Source: Phoenicibacter sp963592435 (GTDB lineage: Bacteria > Actinomycetota > Coriobacteriia > Coriobacteriales > Eggerthellaceae). Taken from it: DNA of 64,000 nt. The stretch is from NCBI GenBank assembly GCA_963592435.1, contig CAVAWT010000004.1, positions 1 to 64,000 on the forward strand, read 5' to 3'. Below the pieces are notes generated by a model. The model saw only the letters and a program-made list of their open reading frames with translations. It did not search any database and was not told the origin of the DNA. Below are positions 54,357-63,279 of the stretch, one piece after another (positions within the stretch are counted from its first letter, which is position 1; each line of letters begins with the position of its first letter). The position numbers and the translations under genes were made by a program.

Positions 54357-54986
54357 ATGCCAAGAATGAAACAGCAACCAAAGAAGGTCGAAATCGAGCC
54401 TCTCGTTGAAGAGGCGCTAAAAAGCGATGAGCAGATAAAGAAACACGTTGAATCGTTGGGAGGGTCAAACAGGCGAGAGCGACAAGTTTCTGCAAGTGTA
54501 ATTCATGAAATTGCAAAAAGGGATTTAGCGAAAGTTGAGCCTTTTGTTAAAGAAATTGTTGATGCGATGAATCGTCCTGAGGTTCAAACTCGCTGGGAAG
54601 CACTCATGACTCTCACTCTTTTGATTCCATCAGATTCCAGAGAATGCATGAAAGCGATCGAGGCTGCTGAAGATGCCCTCTTTGACGAAACCTCTGGTCC
54701 GCTTCGACTTGCAGCTTTCGTCTTCTTGTGCGATTTGGGAAGCACGACGGCACTTCGTAGCAAGGAAGTGTGGCCTTTGATTGATGAGGCAATCCAATGT
54801 TATCATGGTGACATAGAGTTCCCAGACATGCTTGAAGCACTTAAGCGTTTTTCAAAAGGCAAACTCAACCCTCAGGTTAAAGAGGAGCTTGCAGATCGGA
54901 TGGCTTTCGACGCTGAGAATGCAAGTGGAAAATTGCAAGCGACAAGTCAAGAGATAATTTCAAACTTAAAACTTCGCAAGAAATAG
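54357..54986 (+). CDS. HEAT-repeat-like helical protein of unknown function
   Basis: GGGAGA precedes ATG 54357. The 209-residue protein is all-helical, with pairs of helices of about 35-40 residues (RRERQVSASVIHEIAKRD, VQTRWEALMTLTLLIP, PLRLAAFVFLCDLGS), as in HEAT/armadillo proteins. There is no signal or membrane segment. It could be a scaffold. It lies 36 bp before the next unknown membrane protein and may be its partner. Confidence 0.55.
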   Translation: MPRMKQQPKKVEIEPLVEEALKSDEQIKKHVESLGGSNRRERQVSASVIHEIAKRDLAKVEPFVKEIVDAMNRPEVQTRWEALMTLTLLIPSDSRECMKAIEAAEDALFDETSGPLRLAAFVFLCDLGSTTALRSKEVWPLIDEAIQCYHGDIEFPDMLEALKRFSKGKLNPQVKEELADRMAFDAENASGKLQATSQEIISNLKLRKK

Positions 54987-55022
54987 AATAATAGAGACTA
55001 AAAAGAAGAAGGGATTTAAGGC

Positions 55023-56837
55023 ATGCCAAGCAAACAATCTGGTTTCGACATGTTGATCGATGCACTCAAGAAATCTGGCGCTAATTTTGAAGATAAATTT
55101 TCAGAGGGTGAAAATTATGGAGATAGCAGTTCTGGTGGAAGCAAAAGAGCCACTAAAACGATAAATGTTTCTTTCAAAGGTCCAAAAACTTCGAAGGGTA
55201 AGGTGGGGCTTGTCATCATCGCGATCCTCATTTTGGCGGCAGCATATTGGTGGTTTCACCCTCCAATCAGCATAAATTCTCCGGATGTTTGGTTCTTTTT
55301 AATAATTTTCATAGCTTTGCCACTCTGGCTTTTTTTCACTCACAAAGGTCAATTAAATAAAAAAATTAAATATAAAGAGCCACCTGTTAGTGAAGGCAAG
55401 AAAAAGAAGTTTAGGATTTTAAGATGGATTCCAGTTTTGATCTTAATTGCCTATCTTCTCGGCGAGCTTCTTTCTCTTTCAATTTTCCCAGGAAATGCTG
55501 AGAGATATTCAAACGTCATAAAGACTGACACGCTTGAGTTTAAAGAAGACATAAAAGAGGTTGACTACAACCAAATTCCTGTTATCGACAGAGATTCTGC
55601 AATTTTGCTTGGAAATCGTGAAATGGGAACAATTTCAGAATATGTCTCTCAGTTTGAGATATCTGACCTTTATTCTCAGATCAATTACCAAGGAAAGCCA
55701 GTCAGAGTGTCTCCTTTGAATTATGCTGATCTTTTCAAGTGGTTCACGAACAAAGACAAAGGTTTGCCAGCCTATGCGCTTGTTGACATGACAACACAAG
55801 AAGCAAAAATTGTGCGAATGGAAAACTCAGCGATCTATTATTCAAAAAGCGAACCTCTCGAGAGAAACATCGACCGTCATGTTCAGTTGAAATATCCAAC
55901 CTACATCTTTGATGAAAAAAGCTTTGAGATTGATGAAGATGGGCATCCTTTCTGGATTTGCCCTGTGAGAAAATATACAATCGGGCTTTTTGGAGGATAT
56001 ACGATTGATCGTGTTGTCGTTTGCGATGCGACGACAGGGGAGACTCAAGATTTATCGATCGATGAAGTTCCTGAGTGGATCGACCGTGCCTATCCTGCCG
56101 ATTTGTTGATAACTCAATATAACTGGTATGGAAAATATCACAACGGTTGGCTTAATTCGTTCTTGGGGCAGGAGGGAGTCGTTAAGACGACGCCTGGAAA
56201 TTCGTCTTCTCTTGGATATAACTACATAGCAAAAGATGATGACGTTTGGGTCTACACTGGAGTGACGTCTGCAACAGCTGACGATTCGATAATCGGTTTT
56301 GTTCTGATGAATCAACGAACGCAAGAGTCGCATTTCTATTCAGTGTCAGGTGCAACTGAGACTTCTGCGATGGGTTCAGCTGAAGGGCAAGTCCAAAACC
56401 TGCGTTATTCTTCCACATTCCCGCTTTTGATCAATGTGGCGAACCAACCGACCTATTTCATGGCACTAAAAGACAGCGCAGGACTTGTTAAGAAGTTTGC
56501 AATGGTCGACATCCAGCGCTACCAAAATGTTGCAGTCGGTGACACTGTTGCGCAAACACAGCAGTCCTATGAAGCGTTGCTTGCAACAAACGGACTTGTC
56601 ACAGGGGATGCGATTACAAAAGATGTGGAGCAAGCCTCTGGCAAAATCTCTTTGATGGCGCAAGCTGTCATTGATAACAACACGCATTTTTATGTCATGC
56701 TCGAAGGAGATGACAAGCTCTATGATTTCAAATTGCCTGGGCTTCTTGACGTTGTTAAATATAAGGAAGGCTCGACGATTTCTTTTGAATATGTCAAACG
56801 AGATTCTGGGACATATGAAGTAACATCGATAAAATAA
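55023..56837 (+). CDS. Large membrane-anchored protein of unknown function
   Basis: This 604-residue protein has a polar, glycine/serine-rich N-terminus (1-55), then three helices (about 57-77, 86-106, 130-153). A roughly 450-residue C-terminal domain follows, presumably outside the membrane. It contains RDSAILLGNREMG, YALVDMTTQEAKIVRM and YTIGLFGGYTIDRVVVCDATTGE. I do not recognise a family by motif. The repeated aspartate/glycine-turn pattern (VVVCDATTGETQDL) suggests beta-rich repeats. It stands between the HEAT-like protein and a purine permease. Confidence 0.7.
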   Translation: MPSKQSGFDMLIDALKKSGANFEDKFSEGENYGDSSSGGSKRATKTINVSFKGPKTSKGKVGLVIIAILILAAAYWWFHPPISINSPDVWFFLIIFIALPLWLFFTHKGQLNKKIKYKEPPVSEGKKKKFRILRWIPVLILIAYLLGELLSLSIFPGNAERYSNVIKTDTLEFKEDIKEVDYNQIPVIDRDSAILLGNREMGTISEYVSQFEISDLYSQINYQGKPVRVSPLNYADLFKWFTNKDKGLPAYALVDMTTQEAKIVRMENSAIYYSKSEPLERNIDRHVQLKYPTYIFDEKSFEIDEDGHPFWICPVRKYTIGLFGGYTIDRVVVCDATTGETQDLSIDEVPEWIDRAYPADLLITQYNWYGKYHNGWLNSFLGQEGVVKTTPGNSSSLGYNYIAKDDDVWVYTGVTSATADDSIIGFVLMNQRTQESHFYSVSGATETSAMGSAEGQVQNLRYSSTFPLLINVANQPTYFMALKDSAGLVKKFAMVDIQRYQNVAVGDTVAQTQQSYEALLATNGLVTGDAITKDVEQASGKISLMAQAVIDNNTHFYVMLEGDDKLYDFKLPGLLDVVKYKEGSTISFEYVKRDSGTYEVTSIK

Positions 56838-56891
56838 AAGTGTGGTTTCTTGATTTGTAATTTATGAGATTTTGGGGGGAGCGAGCTTAAG

Positions 56892-58250
56892 GTGGAGAAA
56901 ATTGAAAAGTTTTTCGGTTTAAAGAAGCAAGGAACAGATGTCAAAACAGAAGTTTTGGCAGGATGTGTCACATTTTTGTCGATGGCATACATTTTGGCTG
57001 TCAATCCTTCAATTTTAAGCCAAAGTGGAATGAGCGCATCAGGCGTCTTTACTGCGACTGCAATTTCTGCCTGTTTTGCAACTCTAATAATGGCTTTTTA
57101 TGCAAACTATCCTATTGCGTTGGCGGCAGGAATGGGGCTTAACGCCTATTTTGTTTATTCTGTTTGTGTTCCCATGGCGCAAGATGGCGTGCAAGATCCT
57201 TGGCAAGTGGCTTTGGCTGCTGTTCTTTGTGAGGGCATCGTCTTCATATTATTGACACTTTGTAAATTCCGTGAAGCACTTGTAAACGATGTTCCTGCTA
57301 ACTTAAAGTATGGCATTTCCGCTGGCATCGGTCTTTTCATCGCTATTGTTGGTTTGAAAAGTGCAGGTGTCGTTGTGTCAGACACAAGCACGATCGTTGC
57401 ACTTGGAGACATGGCATCTCCGCAAGTCGTGCTTGCACTCATCGGTCTTCTTGCTACATGCATCATGTATCACTACCATGTTCCGGGCTACATCCTGTGG
57501 GCGATTTTGATAACGTGGGGACTCGGAATGTTTGCTCAAGGATGCGGTTGGTATGCTGTCAACGAGACAAACGTTTCTCTCTTTCCTGATTTCTCGAGAG
57601 GCTTCTCAATTGCTGCCCCACATATGTTTGCATTCAACTTCAGCTATGTGACAGATCACTTGGCCGAGTTTGTGGTAATTGTTTTTGCTTTTCTTTTTGT
57701 CGATCTTTTCGACACTGCTGGAACGCTCATCGCTGTTGCTGGAAAAGCTAACCTTCTTGATAAGCAAGGAAATTTGCCAAAAGCAAAACAAGCTTTGATG
57801 GCAGACGCGCTCGGCACTGTCGCTGGAGCCTGTCTTGGAACTTCCACTGTCACTTCATATGTTGAGTCAAGTGCAGGGGTTGCAGTTGGTGGCAGAACTG
57901 GTCTCACAGCGTGCACAACCGCGATTCTTTTTGCAGTTGCACTTTTTTTGAGCCCAATTTTCTTGGCAATTCCTTCCTTTGCAACAACACCAGCACTTGT
58001 CTTCGTTGGGCTTCTTATGGTGAGCAACGTCAAAAAGATGGACTTTGAACAAGATATAGCGGGTGCGATGGGTGGCTATCTCGCTCTCATAATGATGCCA
58101 TTTACCTATTCTATTGCTAACGGCATAATGTTTGGTATTCTCTCCTTTGTTTTAATTCGCGTTTTTCAAGGCAAGGCTGCCAAACTTCACTGGGTCATGT
58201 GGGTTGCATCTGCAATTTTTGTCTTCAGGATTATAACTTTAGTAATCTAG
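56892..58250 (+). CDS. Adenine/guanine/hypoxanthine permease, AzgA/PbuG-like
   Basis: The gene starts at GTG 56892. The 452-residue protein has about 13 helices and the AzgA signatures TEVLAGCVTFLSMAYILAVN, AAGMGLNAYF, FVDLFDTAGTLIAVA and STVTSYVESSAGVAVGGRTG. It imports purine bases by proton symport. The hpt gene follows 25 bp later. The short 54-bp upstream space has no purine riboswitch. Confidence 0.93.
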   Translation: MEKIEKFFGLKKQGTDVKTEVLAGCVTFLSMAYILAVNPSILSQSGMSASGVFTATAISACFATLIMAFYANYPIALAAGMGLNAYFVYSVCVPMAQDGVQDPWQVALAAVLCEGIVFILLTLCKFREALVNDVPANLKYGISAGIGLFIAIVGLKSAGVVVSDTSTIVALGDMASPQVVLALIGLLATCIMYHYHVPGYILWAILITWGLGMFAQGCGWYAVNETNVSLFPDFSRGFSIAAPHMFAFNFSYVTDHLAEFVVIVFAFLFVDLFDTAGTLIAVAGKANLLDKQGNLPKAKQALMADALGTVAGACLGTSTVTSYVESSAGVAVGGRTGLTACTTAILFAVALFLSPIFLAIPSFATTPALVFVGLLMVSNVKKMDFEQDIAGAMGGYLALIMMPFTYSIANGIMFGILSFVLIRVFQGKAAKLHWVMWVASAIFVFRIITLVI

Positions 58251-58275
58251 ATTCAAGAGAAAGGCTTTTGAAATT

Positions 58276-58830
58276 ATGTATTCAATGCACGATGATCTTA
58301 CAAGAGTTGTCTACACTGAAAAGAAAATTGCTGCGCGAGTTGAAGAATTGGGTTTTAAAATAACTGAGGATTTTCGCGACAAGGTGAAAGATGGAATTGT
58401 TGCAGTCACTGTTTTGCGAGGCGCAATAACATTTTCTACTGACCTTTGCCGTTGCATTGACCTTCCAATGGAAGCCGATTTCATGCAACTTTCAAGTTAT
58501 GGTGACGGTGCTAAATCGTCAGGGTCTGTAAAGATTAAGAAGGATGTGTCCTCACCCATCACTGGCAAGCACGTTCTTGTTATTGAAGACATCTACGACA
58601 CAGGCAACTCGATGAATTACCTCTATAAGTTCTTGGAGACTAAGAGCCCGAAATCGATCTCAACTGCTGTTCTGTTAAAAAAAGAAGTCGAGCCACAATT
58701 GCCTTTTGACATCGACTACCTTGCTTTTACTTGCCCTAACGAATTCATTGTTGGCTATGGCTTGGACTACGCTCAAAAATATCGCAATTTGCCCTACATT
58801 GGCATTCTAAAGCCAGAAATTTATGCTTAA
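58276..58830 (+). CDS. hpt: Hypoxanthine phosphoribosyltransferase
   Basis: The 184-residue enzyme has the PRPP motif VLVIEDIYDTGNSMNYL and the base-binding region PFDIDYLAFTCPNEFIVGYG. It turns hypoxanthine or guanine plus PRPP into IMP or GMP. It forms an uptake-and-salvage pair with the upstream permease. The start is ATG 58276; AAAGG lies about 11 bases before. Confidence 0.95.
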   Translation: MYSMHDDLTRVVYTEKKIAARVEELGFKITEDFRDKVKDGIVAVTVLRGAITFSTDLCRCIDLPMEADFMQLSSYGDGAKSSGSVKIKKDVSSPITGKHVLVIEDIYDTGNSMNYLYKFLETKSPKSISTAVLLKKEVEPQLPFDIDYLAFTCPNEFIVGYGLDYAQKYRNLPYIGILKPEIYA

Positions 58831-58843
58831 AGGTTTTATTTTC

Positions 58844-59512
58844 TTAGCTTTTCCAAGCCCTAACTTCCGCTTTTAGCCAGTTTGCAAAATCATCGATCCC
58901 TTCTCCTGTTTTGCCGGAAATCGCGATGACTTCTGCCTTGCTGTTTCTCTTTGAAACGTATTCTTTTGCTTTGTTAAGATCGAAATCAAAATAGGGCAAA
59001 ACGTCAATTTTGTTTATTAAAACAAGTGACGAGACTTCATACATCAGAGGATATTTCAAAGGTTTGTCGTCGCCTTCAGGAACCGAGAGGATCGTAATCG
59101 ATTTGACAGCACCAGTGTCAAATTCGGCAGGGCAGACCAAGTTTCCTACGTTTTCTAGGATGACAAGGTCAAAGTCTCCCCTGAGTTCTTCAACTCCTTG
59201 TCTTGTCATTTCCGCATCGAGGTGACACATTCCACCTGTGTGGAGTTGAATTGACGTGACTCCCGTTTCGTCAGCGACTGTTTTTGCGTCCTTGTCAGAA
59301 TCGATGTCTGCCTCCATGACGGCAATTTTCATGTCACTTTTAAGACGATTGATCGTGTTAACTAAAGTCGTTGTTTTTCCAGAGCCAGGAGAAGACATGA
59401 CGTTTAGAAGATAGGTCCCTTTTGATTTGAGCTCGTCGCGCAACATCTGCGCACGCTTGTCGTTGTTCTCGAAAATGCTTTGTTTTAGCTCAATAATTTT
59501 AACTTCGCTCAT
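58844..59512 (-). CDS. hypB: Hydrogenase/urease nickel-incorporation GTPase HypB
   Basis: AAAGGTAATT precedes ATG 59512. The 222-residue G protein has P-loop SSPGSGKTTT, VMEADIDSDKDA, the metal ligands CH in GGMCHLDAEM and Cys in GNLVCPAEFDTGA, and NKIDVLPYF. It lacks the N-terminal Cys/His-rich extension of some HypB. It inserts nickel into [NiFe] hydrogenases with HypA. No hypA or other hyp gene is in the window. The only hydrogenase-like module here (27509-30764) lacks a full Ni site, so another nickel enzyme is expected elsewhere. Confidence 0.93.
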   Translation of the reverse strand: MSEVKIIELKQSIFENNDKRAQMLRDELKSKGTYLLNVMSSPGSGKTTTLVNTINRLKSDMKIAVMEADIDSDKDAKTVADETGVTSIQLHTGGMCHLDAEMTRQGVEELRGDFDLVILENVGNLVCPAEFDTGAVKSITILSVPEGDDKPLKYPLMYEVSSLVLINKIDVLPYFDFDLNKAKEYVSKRNSKAEVIAISGKTGEGIDDFANWLKAEVRAWKS

Positions 59513-59586
59513 AATTACCTTTCTAAAGTGATTTTAAACTTAATTTTACTGTAAAATTATATAGGTTTTAAAGTTAAGGAGTTTTG

Positions 59587-60138
59587 ATGGTTTACACAAT
59601 TGATATTGCTGGGTTAAAAAGAGATCTAATGCTTTTTCCTGTTTCTGAAGACACTCAAATTGCTGCATTAATTTTGTTTGGCGACGTTGAGCTCACTGAG
59701 CATTGCGCTAAAAAATTGTTGGAGAAGGCACCAGAGTTTGAAATCATTTTGACTGCAGAAGCAAAAAGCATTCCGCTTGCGCACGAAATGGCGCGTCAGG
59801 CTGGACTCAATGACTACGTTGTTGCGCGTAAAGTTGAAAAGGTCTACATGGGAGACACAGTTCACACTAAGCTTCGCTCAATAACAACTCACGGAAAGCA
59901 GAAGTTGTTTTTGGGGTCTGGCGATGTTGAAAAGTTGAAGGGCAAAAAGACTTTAATTGTTGACGATGTTGTTAGCACAGGCGAGTCACTGAATGCTCTC
60001 AGAGCTTTGGCAGGCATTGCTGGTGCAAATGTTGTCGGAGAAATGACGATTTTGGCTGAGGGCGACTCTCAGTCACGCGACGATGTGACAACACTTGGCG
60101 ATTTGCCTCTCTTTGACGAAAATGGAAATCCAAAATAG
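59587..60138 (+). CDS. Phosphoribosyltransferase, adenine/xanthine type
   Basis: AAGGAG precedes ATG 59587; a TTG one codon earlier is unlikely. The 183-residue protein has the PRPP loop TLIVDDVVSTGES and the upstream ILTAEAKSIPLAHEMARQAG of adenine/xanthine phosphoribosyltransferases. It probably salvages adenine or xanthine, complementing hpt. It is divergent from hypB. Confidence 0.85.
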   Translation: MVYTIDIAGLKRDLMLFPVSEDTQIAALILFGDVELTEHCAKKLLEKAPEFEIILTAEAKSIPLAHEMARQAGLNDYVVARKVEKVYMGDTVHTKLRSITTHGKQKLFLGSGDVEKLKGKKTLIVDDVVSTGESLNALRALAGIAGANVVGEMTILAEGDSQSRDDVTTLGDLPLFDENGNPK

Positions 60139-60141
60139 GCC

Positions 60142-60744
60142 GTGAGGCACGTCCCAAAAACGAAAACGTCAGATTGTGAGCTTCTTTCTTTTGAAGAGGC
60201 TCTTTTGTTATATGAAGAAAGCGCAGAGGGCTTTGACGCTGAGAAGTGGATCTATGTACCTCCTTTTTATTCTGAATATCGCTATGTCTTAGGATCGAGG
60301 GGCAAAAATCCTCTCATTGTTATCGGCGTGAATCCATCAACTGCGTCGCCTGACGCTCTCGATCCAACATTAAAATCAACACAGAGAATTGCCAAGTTTA
60401 ACGGCTACGATTCCTTTTGGATGGTGAATGTCTATCCTCAGCGTGCAACTGATCCTGATGACATGGAGAGAAAGTGCAATGGGTTTTTGCAACAACAAAA
60501 CTTGAGTGCTTTTAAGAATTTGCTTCAACGATCACAGTCAAAAGATGTCTGGTGTGCCTGGGGCAATGTGATCGATAAACGTCCATTTTTGAAAAGTTGT
60601 GTGTCGGACATTCTTCAAACTGGAAATAAATTTGGCGCAAATTGGTTGCAGGCAGAAAAGACATGCAAGTCAGGAAATCCACATCATCCGCTCTATTTGA
60701 AAGCGGAAACTAAGTTGATTCCGCATGTTCCTAAGGTGGGTTAG
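60142..60744 (+). CDS. DUF1643 family protein
   Basis: The gene starts at GTG 60142, 3 bp after the previous stop. The 200-residue protein has the DUF1643 pattern VIGVNPSTASPDALDPTLKS and WMVNVYPQRAT, then VWCAWGN. Members occur in bacteria and phages and have no assigned reaction. No membrane segment is seen. Its stop lies within a 16-bp palindrome that continues to the next gene's start. Confidence 0.8.
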   Translation: MRHVPKTKTSDCELLSFEEALLLYEESAEGFDAEKWIYVPPFYSEYRYVLGSRGKNPLIVIGVNPSTASPDALDPTLKSTQRIAKFNGYDSFWMVNVYPQRATDPDDMERKCNGFLQQQNLSAFKNLLQRSQSKDVWCAWGNVIDKRPFLKSCVSDILQTGNKFGANWLQAEKTCKSGNPHHPLYLKAETKLIPHVPKVG

Positions 60745-60755
60745 CATATGCTAAC
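60740..60755. repeat. Perfect 16-bp palindrome GTTAGCATATGCTAAC at a gene junction
   Basis: It spans the DUF1643 stop (60742-60744) and the NTPase ATG (60748). The half-site TATGCTAAC is also repeated at 11525 and 11545. It may be a regulator site or an mRNA hairpin that tunes coupling. Confidence 0.6.
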
Positions 60756-61230
60756 TTTAATCACAGGACACGTTCAATCAGGAAAAACAACAAAACTCAT
60801 CACCATGTGTGAAGTTTTTGAATCCCAAGGCAAACGAGTTTTTGGTCTTGTTTCTCCTGGCATTTTTGATTCTTTGGGAAGAAAAACTGGAGTTAATTCA
60901 GAACTCCTTCCAACACGTGAAACTTTCAAAGTTGGAACAAAAACAAGCGTTGGATGGAACTTTGATGGGTCGTCAATTGCGAAGGTAAATGCGCATTTTG
61001 CTCATCTGAACTATGTCCCAGACGTGTTTGTCGTCGATGAAATTGGACCACTTGAGCTAAATGACAGCGCTGGTTTTTCGGTCGCGCTGTCTCTTTTAAA
61101 AGTTGGTCCAAGTGTTTGTGGTGATCATGCAATAGTCGTTGTTCGACACAAACTAAAGGATGTTTTGTTGGAACAAATTGAAAGAGCTTGGGATGAGGTT
61201 GAAATTTTAGAAGTTTGTTCTAAACCCTAA
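60748..61230 (+). CDS. THEP1-like P-loop nucleoside triphosphatase
   Basis: The 160-residue protein has Walker A ITGHVQSGKTTKL at the start and Walker B VFVVDEIGPLEL, as in NTPase_1/THEP1 proteins. Some of these hydrolyse many nucleotides or act on RNA. It could also be a molybdenum-cofactor-type guanine-nucleotide protein, but MobB motifs are absent. It overlaps the convergent nnrE gene by 24 bp. Confidence 0.82.
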   Translation: MLTLITGHVQSGKTTKLITMCEVFESQGKRVFGLVSPGIFDSLGRKTGVNSELLPTRETFKVGTKTSVGWNFDGSSIAKVNAHFAHLNYVPDVFVVDEIGPLELNDSAGFSVALSLLKVGPSVCGDHAIVVVRHKLKDVLLEQIERAWDEVEILEVCSKP

Positions 61231-61863
61231 GACCTTCAAATCTTCCTCAGTGTAACCAATGTTTTTGTTCTTGACTTCTTTTGACCATTTCTTGAAACAG
61301 GGCTTCATCATTCCAGTTTTTAGGTAGCCGACTGAAAGCGTTAAGTCGCTCTTCACAGCAATCTCGCCGTCTCCAGTGTCGCCATTTACACCGCTGTTGA
61401 TGTCCATCGAAATGACATATGTCTTTGCATTGTTGATTTTTTCAATTGCGTCTTTTATAGCGCCCCTCGGCACTCCTGAAAATCCTGTCCCAAGCAGACA
61501 ATCGACGACGACGTCAATTTTTTCATCTAACGCCTGACCATTAAACTCCTCAAAATTTACGTTCTTGTTGTTTATTTTTCTAAAGAAGAACTTTGACTCA
61601 TCACTCTTAGGTTCTTTTGTGTAGAAGACGGTGACGTGCTTGTTGCCAAGTTTGTTTCTTTCTTGTAAAGAATAAATTGCTGCATAGCCGTCGCCACCGT
61701 TGTTGCCGGGTCCACAAACAACTGCAATGTTTGTGTAATTTTCAAGTTCGTCTGCCAAAGCTTCGCCTGCTCTGCCCATTAAAGTGATGGCAGCGTCGTC
61801 CCTGTTGATGACGTGTTCGTCCAAAGCTCGCATTTGCGCAACAGTCAAAACTGGTTCAGTCAT
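61207..61863 (-). CDS. nnrE: NAD(P)H-hydrate epimerase (YjeF N-terminal domain)
   Basis: GGAG precedes the ATG at 61863. The 218-residue protein starts with VLTVAQMRALDEHVI and has the epimerase motifs VCGPGNNGGDGYAA and VVDCLLGTGFSGVPRG, then SMDINSGVNGDTG. It epimerises damaged NAD(P)HX. It lacks the C-terminal dehydratase (NnrD) domain found in fused forms. It is divergent from the second M20 gene. Confidence 0.95.
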   Translation of the reverse strand: MTEPVLTVAQMRALDEHVINRDDAAITLMGRAGEALADELENYTNIAVVCGPGNNGGDGYAAIYSLQERNKLGNKHVTVFYTKEPKSDESKFFFRKINNKNVNFEEFNGQALDEKIDVVVDCLLGTGFSGVPRGAIKDAIEKINNAKTYVISMDINSGVNGDTGDGEIAVKSDLTLSVGYLKTGMMKPCFKKWSKEVKNKNIGYTEEDLKVLGFRTNF

Positions 61864-61924
61864 TTTTTTCTCCGTTCGCCGAATTTATAAAAATTAAACT
61901 ATGTTCAAAAATTATTTTTATTGT

Positions 61925-61976
61925 ATACTTGCGCAGTTTGTAAATTTCGGGTTTTTGAAAAAAAGCACTTTTTCAA
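61925..61976 (+). promoter_or_regulatory. Promoter-like element and leader hairpin upstream of the second M20 gene
   Basis: A -10 TATACT lies at 61925-61930. An 8-bp hairpin TTGAAAAA (61955-61962) / TTTTTCAA (61969-61976) with loop AAGCAC follows in the leader. The 171-bp intergenic region has no other feature. Confidence 0.45.
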
Positions 61977-62034
61977 GAGGGGAGTGCAGATCCGAGATTT
62001 AGGAGAAATTTTATTTTATGAAGGGGGTAGAATT

Positions 62035-63210
62035 ATGGATTTCTACGCTAGAGCTTGCGAGCTCAATGACGACACTGTTGCAAACAGACGTCACATTCAT
62101 GAGAATGCGGAGGTCGGTCTCGATCTTCCAAAAACCATCGACTTTGTTAAGTCGAAACTCGAGGAGTATGGGTTAAATCCTGTTCCTTGTGGCAAGGGTC
62201 TAACTTGCACTGTTGGAAATGGTGGCAAGTGCATCTTGCTTCGTGCCGACATGGACGCGCTTCCGATGGCGGAAGAAAGTGGCGAGTCCTTTGCCTGCAA
62301 GTCAGGTGAAGCAGCGCATGCATGTGGGCATGACTTTCACGCTTCAATGCTGTTAACAGCTGCACGCATGTTGAAAGAATCGGAAGGTGAGCTCAAAGGA
62401 ACGGTTAAGTTCATGTTCCAACCGGCAGAAGAAACTTTCCAAGGTTCAAAAAACATGATCGAAGCTGGCATTTTGGATAGCCCAAAAGTTGATGTCGCTC
62501 TTGCATATCACGTCGCGGCGGGTCAGATGCCTGTTGGGATCTATATGTATAACGACACTGGCACGATGATGTATTCTGTCGACGGCTTCAGGATTAACGT
62601 TGAGGGCAAGGGCTCACACGGTGCATATCCTCAAAATTCAGTCGATCCAATCAATGTCCTCGTTCACATCTACGACGCTCTCGAAGTCATTTTGGCTCGC
62701 GAAGTTGATCCAACTAAGGCGTGCGTTATGACCGTTGGTCAATTCCATGCAGGAACTGCAAACAACATCATCCCAGGTGATGGCTTCATGGAAGGCTCAA
62801 TTCGTTCAAACGATGCTGATGCTCGTGAACTTTTGGTGCGTCGCATGAAGGAAGTTTCTGCCAAAGTTGCAGAAACTTATGGCGCAAAAGCAACTGTCAC
62901 GATGCTTTCAGAAGTGCCACCTCTAATTTGTGATCCTGAGTTCACAAAGACGATTGTTGGATATATGGCAGACATGAACATCGAAGGAATGACGCCATAT
63001 CCTGGCATTTCTGCTTCAGCGTCTGAAGACTTTGCAGTTGTTGCTCAAAAAGTGCCTGCAACGTTTATGTATCTCTCGGCAGGTTACACTGATGAGCGTG
63101 GTCAATATCCAGCTCACAATCCAAAAGTGCAGTTCAACGAGGGGGTTTGCCCAATTGGAGCAGCTTGCCTTGCAAATTGCGCTGTGCGTTGGTTGGAAGA
63201 TAACAACTAA
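62035..63210 (+). CDS. M20 family amidohydrolase, paralogue of the 4111-5274 gene
   Basis: The start is ATG 62035 (MDFYARACELNDD) with AAGGGGG 8 bases upstream; a longer upstream frame lacks homology. The 391-residue protein has RADMDALPM, HACGHDFHASM and FMFQPAEETFQG, then SHGAYPQNSVDPI of the dimerisation lid domain. Residues 15-150 match the other M20 gene closely. It hydrolyses amides of unknown kind in the cytosol. An MFS gene follows 69 bp later. Confidence 0.92.
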   Translation: MDFYARACELNDDTVANRRHIHENAEVGLDLPKTIDFVKSKLEEYGLNPVPCGKGLTCTVGNGGKCILLRADMDALPMAEESGESFACKSGEAAHACGHDFHASMLLTAARMLKESEGELKGTVKFMFQPAEETFQGSKNMIEAGILDSPKVDVALAYHVAAGQMPVGIYMYNDTGTMMYSVDGFRINVEGKGSHGAYPQNSVDPINVLVHIYDALEVILAREVDPTKACVMTVGQFHAGTANNIIPGDGFMEGSIRSNDADARELLVRRMKEVSAKVAETYGAKATVTMLSEVPPLICDPEFTKTIVGYMADMNIEGMTPYPGISASASEDFAVVAQKVPATFMYLSAGYTDERGQYPAHNPKVQFNEGVCPIGAACLANCAVRWLEDNN

Positions 63211-63279
63211 TCACGATCACATTCAAGTCACAGCTTTAATTTTTAAGTAATCACGATAACTTAACAGGAGTTTTTAATC

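Noticed and set aside
56838..56891. Purine riboswitch before the purine permease
   Set aside because: Only 54 bases are available, without the three-stem junction or conserved loops.
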